A stretch of DNA of 64,000 bases from UTCHB3 sp002050155 (GTDB taxonomy: Bacteria; Bacteroidota; Ignavibacteria; Ignavibacteriales; Ignavibacteriaceae): positions 496,001 through 560,000 of the forward strand of contig CP129491.1 of assembly GCA_030584105.1 (NCBI GenBank), in the 5' to 3' direction. Of this stretch, positions 9,049 through 18,645 are shown piece by piece. Numbering within the stretch: position 1 is the stretch's first letter; each line of letters starts with the position of its first letter. A program made the position numbers and the translations under genes. The notes below the pieces were generated by a model that did no database searches, was not told the origin of the DNA, and worked only from the letters and a program-made list of their open reading frames with translations.

Positions 9049-12000
9049 ATGCGAAAACTCTCTACCCTTTTGATCTTATTAGTGGTTGCAGGAGCTACGA
9101 CATTCGGTCAAATGCAATACAAATTTTCGGCTAATGACGGAGCATATACCTCAGTTGTTGGCGGAAATCAATTCACCTGGACAGGTTCGGCAGATGAGGG
9201 CTATACCGGTGCCGAGGCAATCGGTTTTGCTTTTACATATAATGGCGAAGCGGTTGATTCGTTCCAGGTCTCAACAAATGGCTTTTTAAGATTTGGCACA
9301 AGCCTTGGGAGTGCTACTCTTTCCAACGCTTTGAATGGTCTGACCAGAGGAGTCGTTGCTCCTTTTTGGGATGATTTAAAAGCTGCGGATCAAAGCAACA
9401 TCACTTATTCGGTCTCAGGTGCGGCTCCGAATAGAGTACTTACTGTTCAATGGGATTCGATGCATGTGACCTGGAGTAATGCAACACCAAATGCTCAGTT
9501 TCAGGTAAAACTGTATGAAACCACAAATGTTATTGAATTCGTTTACGGGCAATCAGTTGCTCCCACCGGAACCCCTACAGCATCTATAGGGCTTTCCAGC
9601 AGGTTGACTTTGCTTGCTGCCAACCAGGGGACCGGTGAATTCCTTTCAATTAACCCTGCCGGGCAACCTTTCAACAGGTCATGGCATCAATCTATGGGTA
9701 GTGAATATAATGGTATTTTGGTTTTTCCTGATTCGGGAACAGTGCTGAAGTTCACACCGAATACCATCACGCCAATGAGCGGAAATTACACTGTTAATGA
9801 AATTGGCGGTGATTTCAAAACTGTCAGTGAAGCTGCAATGGCACTGAATATGAACGGTATTTCCGGTCCGGTTACTATTACAATAAACAGCGGGACCTAC
9901 GATGATGTTTTTCACCTGATTAATGTTGCCGGTACTTCCGCAGCAAACACCATTTTGGTAAAAGGAACCGGTGTAACATTATCACCAAGAAACGGGAGCT
10001 ACGCCACTGCAGCCCCCAGTGCTACTGCCGGTGATGCAATTATTCGCCTTGAGGGCAGCCAGTATGTTACTATAGACGGAACGGATGGTTTCTTCTTAGT
10101 GGACAATATGGATAACATCCTCACTAAAACAAAATTTAACATGGGAGTTCTTCTGAGAAACTCTGTTAAACCGGTTGGTGGTGTAGCTGTTTTCCAAGGC
10201 GCGAAATTCAACACAATTAAAAATGTTGACATTGACCTTCGCTCACAGGAGGGTGCTGCTAACACCGGAGCTATTGGCGTAAGAATTGGTACTGCCGGTT
10301 CTGCCGCTACAGATACATTAGCCGCAAACAGTTACAACACAATTGGCGGTTGTAATATAACCGGATATTGGAGAGCAGCAGTTCAGATGTACGGTTTTAA
10401 CGGTAATACAAACCCTGATATCGGCAACAAAATTATTGGTAAAAACGGATACAGATATTCCAATTTCGGATCAATCAATATTGCATCGGGTGCTTCAAAT
10501 GATGTGAGAACCATTGAAATGAACGCTGAGAAAGATCCGGTTATTGAAGGTGTTATTATCGAGGATGTAAACGCGAGTGTTATGACAACAAACTCAGTTT
10601 ACGCCATTCGTTTGAACGCAGCTAACTCAGCTACGGACCATGTTTCCGGTAATATTATTATCAGAGATGTAAAAATCGATCATATCTATAACAACGGCGC
10701 CGGAACAACAACGGGTCTCGCTGTTGGAATGGATATTCAACAGTTAGGCGCCAATTCAACATTGTTGATCGATAAATGCGAGATTAAGAACATTCGTTCT
10801 TATGGCTCCGGTACGGGCCGTGCATTTGGTCTTCAGTTAAATAACGGTTCTGCCGGTGGTACCGGTGTAACAACAACGATTCAGAACAGTTACATCTATT
10901 CGCTTTCTGCACCCAGGTCCACAGCATCTACCAACGCTACGGGTCCCGGTGTTCAGGGAATGAACCTTCAGGCAACTGCCGGCGCAGTTACATATAATGT
11001 TTATTTTAATACTGTTTTATTAGACGGAAACACAGTTCCTGAGATCGCAGCAGTTCATTCAACCGATATTTACTGGGGTAACTTTGGTAATGGTGTTCTT
11101 GATCTAAGAAACAATATTTTAGTTAACAGAACCGACGGCGGAACCGGAAGAGCTTCCGTGCTTTATGCAAGTGCTGCAACCAACTTCGCAAAATTAGCTG
11201 CAACTACCAACAATAACCTGTTGTATGCAGACACAGCTTTAACAAACCCGGTTATTGCTTATGATGGTGCTACAGAGTATGCTACTTTTGCTGCTTACCA
11301 GGCAGCTGTAAGCCCCAAAGACAGCCTTTCTGTTACTGAATTGGTGCCTATAATGGGTTGGACTCCGGAGGTTATGCCGCGTATAGATATCACTCAACTT
11401 ACACAGGCAAGCCATGGTGGTGCACCGATTGCAGGTATCACAACCGACTTCTGGGGGAACCCAAGAAATGCATCTACACCTGACATCGGTGCTGAAGAGT
11501 TCACTGCCGAAGTTCCGGCGCCTTCGAATCTGATGGCTACAAGCCAGCATCCTGAATATGTTCAGTTAACCTGGACTGATAACTCACCGAGTGAAGATGG
11601 TTTCATCATTGAAAGAAAAACCGGTGACTCTACAAGTGCGGCTCCTTGGGACCATACAGTATTGGTTATTGCAAATGCCACATCATACAGAGATTCATCT
11701 GTATTACCGACTACAACCTATACTTATCGTATAAAAGCTTTCCAGGGTCTGGTTTCATCAGATTACTCGAACTTAGCACAAGTTGTTACGGTTATACCAG
11801 TTCAACTCTCTTCATTTACTGCAACAGCTGACAAAAACACTGTTCAATTGGCATGGGCAACTGCTACTGAAACCAACGCAGACCAGTTTATCGTTCAGAG
11901 AAAATCAGGAAGTGACGATTGGGCAGAAGTTGGTACTGTGAAAGCTTCAGGTACATCAACAACAACAAAGAATTACACCTTCACAGAGAGAAATCTTGCT

Positions 12001-12360
12001 GCGGGTAAATATTCTTACAGACTGAAACAAGTTGATTTTGACGGTACTTTCGAATTATTCGATGCAGTTGAAGTTGAAGTTGGTACCCCGACTGTATTTG
12101 ACTTAAGCCAGAACTATCCTAACCCATTCAACCCGGCAACCCGGATTGAGTTTTCAATCCCAACGCCGACGAATGTAACACTTGAAGTTTATGACATTTC
12201 CGGTCAGGTAGTTGCAACTTTGGTTTCGGGATATATGAACGCAGGTTATCATTTTGTTGATTTTGATGCGGCAAAATATCACCTTGCTTCAGGTACTTAC
12301 ATTTACAGATTAAGTGCAGATAAATTCACCTCGATCAAGAAGATGATCTTAGTGAAATAA
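9049..12360 (+). CDS. T9SS-exported protein with beta-helix and Fn3 domains
   Basis: The 1103-residue chain starts with a signal peptide (MRKLSTLLILLVVAGATTFG) behind a good AAAGGA site. Residues 25-230 form a beta-rich N-terminal domain (FTWTGSADEGYTG..., NGFLRFG, VVAPFWDDL) like those in choice-of-anchor or nidogen-like modules. Residues about 250-700 have the pattern of a right-handed beta-helix (repeated NTI, IxxxxI, VTIDGTDG). A fibronectin type III domain (PSNLMATS...YTYRIKAF) lies near 825-915, and the tail opens FDLSQNYPNPFNPAT and ends KKMILVK, a type A T9SS sorting domain. The last 200 residues closely resemble those of the gene at 3872, so the two share an export route. Substrate of the beta-helix is unknown. 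Confidence 0.85.
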   Translation: MRKLSTLLILLVVAGATTFGQMQYKFSANDGAYTSVVGGNQFTWTGSADEGYTGAEAIGFAFTYNGEAVDSFQVSTNGFLRFGTSLGSATLSNALNGLTRGVVAPFWDDLKAADQSNITYSVSGAAPNRVLTVQWDSMHVTWSNATPNAQFQVKLYETTNVIEFVYGQSVAPTGTPTASIGLSSRLTLLAANQGTGEFLSINPAGQPFNRSWHQSMGSEYNGILVFPDSGTVLKFTPNTITPMSGNYTVNEIGGDFKTVSEAAMALNMNGISGPVTITINSGTYDDVFHLINVAGTSAANTILVKGTGVTLSPRNGSYATAAPSATAGDAIIRLEGSQYVTIDGTDGFFLVDNMDNILTKTKFNMGVLLRNSVKPVGGVAVFQGAKFNTIKNVDIDLRSQEGAANTGAIGVRIGTAGSAATDTLAANSYNTIGGCNITGYWRAAVQMYGFNGNTNPDIGNKIIGKNGYRYSNFGSINIASGASNDVRTIEMNAEKDPVIEGVIIEDVNASVMTTNSVYAIRLNAANSATDHVSGNIIIRDVKIDHIYNNGAGTTTGLAVGMDIQQLGANSTLLIDKCEIKNIRSYGSGTGRAFGLQLNNGSAGGTGVTTTIQNSYIYSLSAPRSTASTNATGPGVQGMNLQATAGAVTYNVYFNTVLLDGNTVPEIAAVHSTDIYWGNFGNGVLDLRNNILVNRTDGGTGRASVLYASAATNFAKLAATTNNNLLYADTALTNPVIAYDGATEYATFAAYQAAVSPKDSLSVTELVPIMGWTPEVMPRIDITQLTQASHGGAPIAGITTDFWGNPRNASTPDIGAEEFTAEVPAPSNLMATSQHPEYVQLTWTDNSPSEDGFIIERKTGDSTSAAPWDHTVLVIANATSYRDSSVLPTTTYTYRIKAFQGLVSSDYSNLAQVVTVIPVQLSSFTATADKNTVQLAWATATETNADQFIVQRKSGSDDWAEVGTVKASGTSTTTKNYTFTERNLAAGKYSYRLKQVDFDGTFELFDAVEVEVGTPTVFDLSQNYPNPFNPATRIEFSIPTPTNVTLEVYDISGQVVATLVSGYMNAGYHFVDFDAAKYHLASGTYIYRLSADKFTSIKKMILVK

Positions 12361-12447
12361 GGCTTGAAAAGAGTAAGATTGTCTTGGCAAAATTCGCTTG
12401 AATGCTGAAAAAATGCTTTATGTGAAAAAAGGCTAAAACAATCAAAC

Positions 12448-12516
12448 GATTGGTTGAAAAACCAATCTGAACTGTTAAGCAATTAAAAAGCCGCCTGTGA
12501 AAACAGGCGGCTTTTT
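12448..12516 (+). terminator. GAAA-tetraloop hairpin followed by terminator
   Basis: GATTGGTT-GAAA-AACCAATC (12448-12467) is a perfect 8-bp stem with a GNRA tetraloop. It precedes a 13-bp terminator stem, 12485-12497 with 12504-12516, followed by T residues. The terminator differs from that at 8794-8827 at only one or two bases. Confidence 0.9.
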
Positions 12517-12537
12517 TTGTGTGAAATAAAATTTTGG

Positions 12538-12957
12538 TTACACTTCGAACACTAAAATTGTTTCTGTGCCTTGTGGAGAAGGGATATAGGTAAGAGATTT
12601 GGCGTAAATTCTCATCAGGAAAAGCCCCCTTCCGGAATCTTTGAGGAGGTTCTCAGGCTTTGTTGGATCAGGAACGGCAACGGGGTTAAAGCCGGGTCCC
12701 TGATCTTTCACTTTCACGGTTAAGATGTTGTTTTCAACGGTTACGGAAACCAGAACTACTTTTGCGGGGTCTTTTTTATTTGCGTGAACAATGGCGTTTG
12801 TTGTGGCTTCTGAAACAGAGAGCAAAATGCCGTAAAGTTTATCTTCATCGATATTCAGATCTTCGGTTATCTGAATAATAAATTCTTCAACTGCTGTCAG
12901 GCTGTCAGGAACGCTGGGTACTTCAATAAAATAGTTTTTTATTTCCACTATCGCCAA
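12538..12957 (-). CDS. RsbW-like anti-sigma factor / serine kinase (HATPase_c)
   Basis: This 139-residue protein is a single GHKL ATPase domain. The N box SEATTNAIVHAN lies at 49-60, the G1 box DQGPGF at 85-90 and the G2 box SGRGLFLM at 108-115. That set marks the RsbW/SpoIIAB group: kinases that phosphorylate an anti-sigma antagonist and sequester a sigma factor, or act in partner-switching pathways. No sigma factor or STAS antagonist gene is nearby, so its partners are elsewhere. The start is TTG at 12957 with no clear Shine-Dalgarno; a GTG three codons downstream is an alternative. It ends the minus-strand group that begins at 17515, 67 bases after the barrel gene. Confidence 0.85.
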   Translation of the reverse strand: MAIVEIKNYFIEVPSVPDSLTAVEEFIIQITEDLNIDEDKLYGILLSVSEATTNAIVHANKKDPAKVVLVSVTVENNILTVKVKDQGPGFNPVAVPDPTKPENLLKDSGRGLFLMRIYAKSLTYIPSPQGTETILVFEV

Positions 12958-13024
12958 TTTTTTTAATGCAAGATAAGAAAAAATGTTAAGAAATCAAGTA
13001 AAAAAAATAGTAATATCCACACTT

Positions 13025-14935
13025 TTACAACAACCATTTAGCATTTAAATTTAAAGTAGTGAGATAGCGTTTCGGGTTACCCTTTGAATCTATTATTTCA
13101 TACCAACCTTTCAAAGAAAGCCGGAATGCGTCGAAAAAATCGGCACTAATTTCAGCAAGCGGTGCTATTCCTTTGTAGAAATTATCCTGTTTTCTCTCCT
13201 CATTCACGATAGCATCCGAAAAATATGAATAATAACGCACGCCGAGTTTGAAAGAATAATCACCAATTTTTGTTAAAAGTGCCGGCAGAACCAATATTTC
13301 GGTTATTTCTCGTGCCGGTTTAATTTTGTGCTCGCTCCATTTTAAATCACCCTGCTCACTCAATTTGAAAAAGCCCGTTACCTCAAAAAAGAGATTGTTT
13401 GCAACGGCAAGAGAAAGTGAATCAGAAAGAGAAATTTGCCTGAAACTGAAACTTTTGAAACCGGGGTTGAGGTCTTCAAAATCATAAACCAAATAATTCG
13501 CGATAATTTCAAAATTCCCAAAATTTCTGAAGCCTTTTCCCAAATATGAATATCCTGTATTCAGTTTGAATATTCTGTTTGTGTTGTTGTTAGAACTTCT
13601 TGCAGCGAGAATATAGACTAACTTCCCGTAGGAAAAATCGAACCCGGCAAAGAGAGAAAGTGATGAATTGAGTGCTTTAATATATTTAACTCTGAACTGG
13701 GAAAGGAGTTCATCTCTTTCGTCAATGTTTTCGTTAGAAGGTGTATCGTAGCGAAGTTTATAGTGTGAAAGGTTAAGTTCCAACCTGTCATTTTCAGTAA
13801 TGAAAATTGAACCCGTTGTAGATAGAAAAAACTGTGATGCAATGTTATTTTTTACGGCTTCATTTCGGTTTTTAAGCTCAAAATAGTCGGGATTGGCCTT
13901 TCCGGGATTAATCAGGAGGAATTTTTCAGTTCTTTCGGAGTAGGTTGCGGTTAATTTTAAGTCAGCAAAATCTGAAAGGTAATTCAACCCCGCACCGATG
14001 TCAAACTTAAGTTCTTCAATTTGTGAGTCAAACGAAGTGGGGTATAAATCCCGCGGGTCCCGGTATAGAGTAGTTCTTTCAACGAGGCGATCGGAGAAAT
14101 TGAAGCGCAGCAACAGTGAAGTATTTTGAATAAAATCAGAATAATTGAAGGCATCAGAAACAGAAATAATTCTGTCGTTTCTCCGTTGTTGGTTTTTTTC
14201 GATCGAAAAGAGATTTTGCAGAGTTGAATCAGCATCGAAGAAAAAATCGCGTCCGGCTTCTTTGTAGTTTATCGCAAAACTGTTTTCAACTCCGGGGTTG
14301 AAGTTGTTACCAACGGAAGCGACAAATTCGCGAATTGTGTTTTTCCGCGGCGAAATATCCTCGTTTTTAAACTGAAAAGAGGACCCAATAATGAAATCGG
14401 AAATTGAGCGCTGTTCAATTCCTCCCTGAAAACCGTAAATCAGCCCGTTATTTGAAACCCCTGACTGCACATCTTCAATATATCCGGCAAAAGGGAGAAC
14501 GGAGACCAGGTCTTCGATCATCATTTTGTTGAACAGCACGCCAAAATTTGATGCTGCTGTGCTTATATCGCTGGTACGGGAGTCGCTGTAAAGTTTTCCC
14601 GAAATTAAAAACCCCGGGTTGATATAGTTGCTTAAGCGGTAGTCACCCGAAAGTTTCAGCCGGTTTTCATCTCTTTTACTGTTATCACCTGAATATTTTA
14701 AGAAATTTGAATTTAGCTCTTCATTAACACGCAGGTTTAGCATTCCGAAAGAGTGTGAATAGTCTAATTTTGTGGTGAGTGAATAAATATTTAACTCTTT
14801 ATTAAACAGTGTGTTAAGCCCGTTTCGCGTGGGGCGAGGGAACAACACAGTCTGAGTGGAATCTTGTTCTTCTTGTGCAAACAGCGAAACCGCTGATATA
14901 AAAAAAACTACGAAAAAAAGTGTAGATCGTTTCAA
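13025..14935 (-). CDS. Putative outer-membrane beta-barrel protein, unknown function
   Basis: The 636-residue product has a signal peptide (MKRSTLFFVVFFISAVSLFA, then QEEQ) and then alternating polar/hydrophobic strands rich in aromatic residues (for example LNLSHYKLRY, FKLGVRYYSYF), the look of a large outer-membrane barrel. It does not end in the usual terminal Phe; the last residues are NLNAKWLL. No family was recognised. It starts with TTG at 14935 overlapping the TGA of the Fn3 lipoprotein by two bases, so the two are translationally coupled and probably act together at the outer membrane. Confidence 0.65.
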   Translation of the reverse strand: MKRSTLFFVVFFISAVSLFAQEEQDSTQTVLFPRPTRNGLNTLFNKELNIYSLTTKLDYSHSFGMLNLRVNEELNSNFLKYSGDNSKRDENRLKLSGDYRLSNYINPGFLISGKLYSDSRTSDISTAASNFGVLFNKMMIEDLVSVLPFAGYIEDVQSGVSNNGLIYGFQGGIEQRSISDFIIGSSFQFKNEDISPRKNTIREFVASVGNNFNPGVENSFAINYKEAGRDFFFDADSTLQNLFSIEKNQQRRNDRIISVSDAFNYSDFIQNTSLLLRFNFSDRLVERTTLYRDPRDLYPTSFDSQIEELKFDIGAGLNYLSDFADLKLTATYSERTEKFLLINPGKANPDYFELKNRNEAVKNNIASQFFLSTTGSIFITENDRLELNLSHYKLRYDTPSNENIDERDELLSQFRVKYIKALNSSLSLFAGFDFSYGKLVYILAARSSNNNTNRIFKLNTGYSYLGKGFRNFGNFEIIANYLVYDFEDLNPGFKSFSFRQISLSDSLSLAVANNLFFEVTGFFKLSEQGDLKWSEHKIKPAREITEILVLPALLTKIGDYSFKLGVRYYSYFSDAIVNEERKQDNFYKGIAPLAEISADFFDAFRLSLKGWYEIIDSKGNPKRYLTTLNLNAKWLL

Positions 14936-16029
14936 TTATACCGTGTCAATTGAAATGATGAAAGGTCAGACCACGCAACTACGGTTGAAGTGCCGGGTAA
15001 ATAAGCAACCACCCGCCAGTAGTACTTTTTATTAAGACTAATGTACGAGGCAATAAACGGAATGTAAACCTCGCCTTGTCCATCTTTGAAATAGAGAGGG
15101 GAGCGCCACACTTCATTTAGCAGGGCGGACTCATAAAGCACGATTCCGTAATCAAGCGGATAGTGGATTCCTTTGATGATAAATAGATCAAAAAGAGGAA
15201 TTGCAGCCTCGTTAACCGGAAAAATCTTCTCAGGCATGGGGTAGAGGAAAGCCGTTTTTTCTTCTGAAAAGGGGCTAAATCTTCCGCCCCGGTCTTTCAC
15301 CCGAAACCGGTAAAAATAATTGGTTTCTGCTATAAGGGCAAGTGAATCTGTATCATTCAGAGTATCTAAAACCGTTACCAAATCGTTCTCAGTAGGTGTA
15401 AACCCTGATGTAACCGATCTGTAAACCTCTAACCCCAGAAGGTCAGGGTTATCGTCTTTGCTCCATTCAAAAGAAACCATCAGTTTATTCTCAAAGTTTA
15501 CGGGGTGCAGGTTAATGTATGAAGGCAAAACGGGGTCAAGGTTATTAACCGGTTTAGCAACCACAACGAACGAGTGCTTGCTTTCTAAGCCATTTCTGCC
15601 AACCGCAGTTAAAGCATAGCGGTAGGTTGAATCGTAAAACAAGCCCTCTTCCCTGAAAAAGTTAGTTCGCACTTCACGATGAAAAGAAAAGTTGAGAGAA
15701 TCGTTAATCGATCGATAAATTTTGTAGGAGGAGAACTCGGGGTCGATGTTTTGCCACCATCTGAGAACCACCACCCCGTCTGTGGCAGTTGTAACCTGCA
15801 GATTTTCGGGCACAGCCGGTGGTAAGCCTGAATTGAAAGGCTCCAACGGAGGCACACTTTCGCAACCGGTAAACAGCAACTGCAAAAGTACCCCAAAAGA
15901 TAAAAAGAAAAATTGCGCCGGGTAAAATTTTGCGTAATTCTTTGCTTCTGTAAAGAGTTGTTTGATTAGCCCGGGCGCCAAAAACAAAGAATTAAAAAAT
16001 GATTTAAAAGGCACAGAACTCCATTGCAC
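14932..16029 (-). CDS. Lipoprotein with fibronectin type III domains
   Basis: A hydrophobic segment ending in the lipobox LFTGC (cysteine near residue 54) is followed by PPAVPENLQVTTATDGVVVLRW, the beginning of an Fn3 domain (about 70-155), and a second Fn3-like domain (about 165-260), then a C-terminal beta domain. The called start is GTG at 16029, which leaves an unusually long n-region of about 40 residues before the hydrophobic stretch; the real start may be a rarer codon further downstream. Function unknown. It sits between the beta-CASP hydrolase (88 bases upstream) and the barrel gene that overlaps it. Confidence 0.65.
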   Translation of the reverse strand: MQWSSVPFKSFFNSLFLAPGLIKQLFTEAKNYAKFYPAQFFFLSFGVLLQLLFTGCESVPPLEPFNSGLPPAVPENLQVTTATDGVVVLRWWQNIDPEFSSYKIYRSINDSLNFSFHREVRTNFFREEGLFYDSTYRYALTAVGRNGLESKHSFVVVAKPVNNLDPVLPSYINLHPVNFENKLMVSFEWSKDDNPDLLGLEVYRSVTSGFTPTENDLVTVLDTLNDTDSLALIAETNYFYRFRVKDRGGRFSPFSEEKTAFLYPMPEKIFPVNEAAIPLFDLFIIKGIHYPLDYGIVLYESALLNEVWRSPLYFKDGQGEVYIPFIASYISLNKKYYWRVVAYLPGTSTVVAWSDLSSFQLTRYN

Positions 16030-16117
16030 CTTAAAGAGGAGCGACGGGGTTTTAGCCCTACTCGTAATCAGATTTTTCCTTTTACTTTTCCAAGGATTTC
16101 TTAAAGATTTAGCTGAT

Positions 16118-17515
16118 TCAGACCGAAAAATATTCTCCTCGCTTTGGAATTTTAACTGAATTGAAACGATTTAACAGCAATCGTTTGGCAAATTTTTCCT
16201 GTTGATCGGGTTCACCGTGCACTAAGAAAATATCCTTCATTTTTTCTCGTTCGAAGTTGTTTACATAGAAAATCAGTTCGTCGGAGTCGGCATGAGCAGA
16301 AAGGGAGTTGAAAACCACCACTTCAGCGTTCACCTGATACGGTTCACCGAAGATATTAACCTCTTTCCGGCGTTCAATTATTTTTTTACCGAGTGTATTC
16401 TCGGCGCAGTAGCCCGTCATCATGATTATGTTTGCGGGGTTCTGGATATTGTTTGCGAGGTGGTGCAAAATTCTTCCGGACTCTGCCATCCCCGAGGCGG
16501 AAATAATCAGCATCGGGCCCTTTTGGTCGTTCAGTGCTTTCGACTCCTGAACATCAGTAATGAAGCGCAGTTTATTAAAGCCCAGGGGGTCCTCATGGCG
16601 CAGTATAAACGCTTTAATCTCATCGTCAAAACACTCGGTGTGCTCCCTGAAAACCTGGGTTGCATTGAATGAAAGAGGTGAATCAACTACAACGGGGATA
16701 ACCGGTGCAGCTCCTTTTTCAAAAATAGTATGAAGAAGGTAAACCAACTCCTGAGTTCTGCCGAGGCTGAAAGCCGGAGCAATTATTTTCCCCTGCCGCG
16801 CTATTGCTTTATTAATTACATCAACAACTTTTGCTTCCGACATATCGTAATCTTCGTGAAAACGCCCACCGTAAGTGCTTTCGCAGATAAAGTAGTCAAC
16901 ATCAGGTATTGGTTCTGGGTCGCGCAGAATCGGCATATTTGGTCTGCCTAAGTCACCTGAGAAGCCAAGTTCGATAGTTCTGTTTTTATCTTTTATTTTC
17001 ATATAAGTAACGGCGCTACCCAGAATATGCCCGGCATCGTAAAAAGAGGCTTTGAAACCGGGGATAACTTCAAACTCGCTGTGATAATCAACCCCCACCA
17101 TTAATTTAATTGTCTGTTCAACATCTGCCTGAGAATAAAGAGGTTCGAACAAGTTTTTACCTTGTTTTGCTCGTTTTTTATTAACAAATTCGGTATCTTT
17201 TTGTTGAATATGTGCAGAATCCGCAAGCATAACTTCGCAGAGATCTTTCGTTGCGTGTGTGCAGAAAATGGGTCCCGAGAACCCTCTTTTCACTAAATTG
17301 GGGAGGTTGCCTGCGTGATCAATATGTGCGTGTGAAAGAATAACCGCATCAATAGATTTTGGGTTATAAAACTCGAACGATCTGTTAAGTTCGAATGCTT
17401 CTTTTCTTTTGCCCTGAAACAGACCACAGTCGAGGAGGACACGCCCCTTTTCAGTTCTAAGAAGGTGATTAGACCCTGTTACAGTGCCGGCTGCGCCGAT
17501 AAATTGAATATCCAT
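16118..17515 (-). CDS. MBL-fold beta-CASP RNA metallo-hydrolase
   Basis: This 465-residue protein has the metallo-beta-lactamase zinc motif SHAHIDHAG (H62, H64, D66, H67), further ligands in DAGHILGSA, the beta-CASP insert (residues about 200-380) and a C-terminal RMMBL segment with LSAHADSDEL and VHGEP. The architecture is that of the CPSF-73/YSH1-like group of bacterial and archaeal RNases rather than RNase J, which is longer. It likely processes or decays RNA. The ATG is preceded by GGAGA, and TAATTTTG at 17546-17539 on the minus strand is a possible -7 element. It is divergent from nuoA. Confidence 0.9.
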   Translation of the reverse strand: MDIQFIGAAGTVTGSNHLLRTEKGRVLLDCGLFQGKRKEAFELNRSFEFYNPKSIDAVILSHAHIDHAGNLPNLVKRGFSGPIFCTHATKDLCEVMLADSAHIQQKDTEFVNKKRAKQGKNLFEPLYSQADVEQTIKLMVGVDYHSEFEVIPGFKASFYDAGHILGSAVTYMKIKDKNRTIELGFSGDLGRPNMPILRDPEPIPDVDYFICESTYGGRFHEDYDMSEAKVVDVINKAIARQGKIIAPAFSLGRTQELVYLLHTIFEKGAAPVIPVVVDSPLSFNATQVFREHTECFDDEIKAFILRHEDPLGFNKLRFITDVQESKALNDQKGPMLIISASGMAESGRILHHLANNIQNPANIIMMTGYCAENTLGKKIIERRKEVNIFGEPYQVNAEVVVFNSLSAHADSDELIFYVNNFEREKMKDIFLVHGEPDQQEKFAKRLLLNRFNSVKIPKRGEYFSV

Positions 17516-17688
17516 GATTCTCCAGAGTAAGTATTACTCAAAATTACAAAAAAAGGGTCAGATATTAAAAGCAATAACTTAAATATTAAATAAAAGGGCA
17601 CAAATTTTAAGATTTTATTGCACAATTTTGAAGCAAAAAAAATAAAGAATAAAAAAGGGAAATAAAGCAAGATAAAGCGTTAAAAAAA

Positions 17689-17719
17689 TTGAATATCTCG
17701 AAAAATAATGATAAATTTG
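17689..17719 (+). promoter_or_regulatory. Promoter of the nuoA-F operon (Bacteroidota type)
   Basis: TTG (17689-17691), 20 bases, TAAATTTG (17712-17719) matches the TTG-N17-23-TAnnTTTG promoter of Bacteroidota sigma factors. It ends 36 bases upstream of the nuoA ATG. The greA promoter at 33612-33642 shares the same TTGAAT start, spacing and TAAATTTGA. The rest of the 240-base divergent gap is AT-rich and shows no other feature. Confidence 0.65.
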
Positions 17720-17755
17720 AAGTTTGAGTTTTATGAATTAATCATCGGACAATAA

Positions 17756-18133
17756 ATGCCGGATATGTTAGATAACTACATCCCCGTAGTGGTAGTATTC
17801 AGTTTTGCTTTGGTCTTTGGGGTGGTGATGGTTTCAACATCCCGCCTGTTTGGTCCTCAGAGGCCTAACAAGGTTAAATCTTCCCCCTACGAAAGTGGTA
17901 TGAAACCGATCGGAACAACACACGAACGGGTTTCGATTAAATACTACATAATTGCTATGCTTTTTATCATCTTTGATCTTGAAGTGATATTTGTGTATCC
18001 TTGGGCGGTCGAGTTTATCGGTCTGTTTAAGAAGTTCGGTGTTGGTGTTTTTATATCTATGTTTATATTTTTAGTTGTTTTCGAAATTGGATTTTTGTAT
18101 GCCTACAAAAAAGGAGGATTCAGATGGGATTAG
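17756..18133 (+). CDS. nuoA: NADH-quinone oxidoreductase subunit A
   Basis: The 125-residue product has three predicted membrane helices (about 8-30, 63-85, 92-117) and the NuoA signature KVKSSPYESGMKP plus IKYYIIAMLFIIFDLEVIF. NuoA is a small membrane subunit at the junction of the arms of complex I. Its 3' end overlaps nuoB by 10 bases. No strong Shine-Dalgarno is visible before the ATG; a second ATG three codons later is possible. Confidence 0.97.
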   Translation: MPDMLDNYIPVVVVFSFALVFGVVMVSTSRLFGPQRPNKVKSSPYESGMKPIGTTHERVSIKYYIIAMLFIIFDLEVIFVYPWAVEFIGLFKKFGVGVFISMFIFLVVFEIGFLYAYKKGGFRWD

Positions 18134-18645
18134 AAGCGAAATTCATGAATGAAGGATTTCTCACCTCGACGGTCGATGCGCTTGTAGCATGGGCGCGTGA
18201 GTCATCAGTGTGGCCGATGCCGATGGGAATTTCGTGTTGTGCAATTGAGATGATAGCAACAGCGGGCCCCAAGTACGATATCGCACGGTTTGGGTCTGAA
18301 GTTATGCGTTTTACCCCGAGGCAGTGTGATGTTTTGTTAGTAGCCGGCACGGTTACTTACAAAATGGCACATGTGGTTAAAAAGATTTATGACCAGATGC
18401 CCGAACCTAAGTGGGTAATTGCAATGGGAGTTTGCGCCTCAACCGGTGGCGTCTATCGTTCATATCCTGTGGTACAGGGGATCGACACCTTCCTTCCTGT
18501 GGATGTTTATGTGGCAGGCTGCCCGCCCCGTCCCGAAAACCTGTTAAATGGTTTAATGATGATACAGGAAAAGATTAAAAAGACAAAAGCAAGAGAATTT
18601 CAAAACATTCCGATGTTGGAGCCTGTAAAAATAAATGGAAATTAG
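18124..18645 (+). CDS. nuoB: NADH-quinone oxidoreductase subunit B
   Basis: NuoB carries the terminal N2 [4Fe-4S] cluster of complex I. All four ligands are present: the tandem cysteines 38-39 in GISCCAIEM, Cys104 in MGVCASTGG and Cys133 in VAGCPPRPE. Length (173) is normal. AAAGGAGG lies just upstream inside nuoA. It overlaps nuoA by 10 bases and nuoC by 11. Confidence 0.98.
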   Translation: MGLEAKFMNEGFLTSTVDALVAWARESSVWPMPMGISCCAIEMIATAGPKYDIARFGSEVMRFTPRQCDVLLVAGTVTYKMAHVVKKIYDQMPEPKWVIAMGVCASTGGVYRSYPVVQGIDTFLPVDVYVAGCPPRPENLLNGLMMIQEKIKKTKAREFQNIPMLEPVKINGN

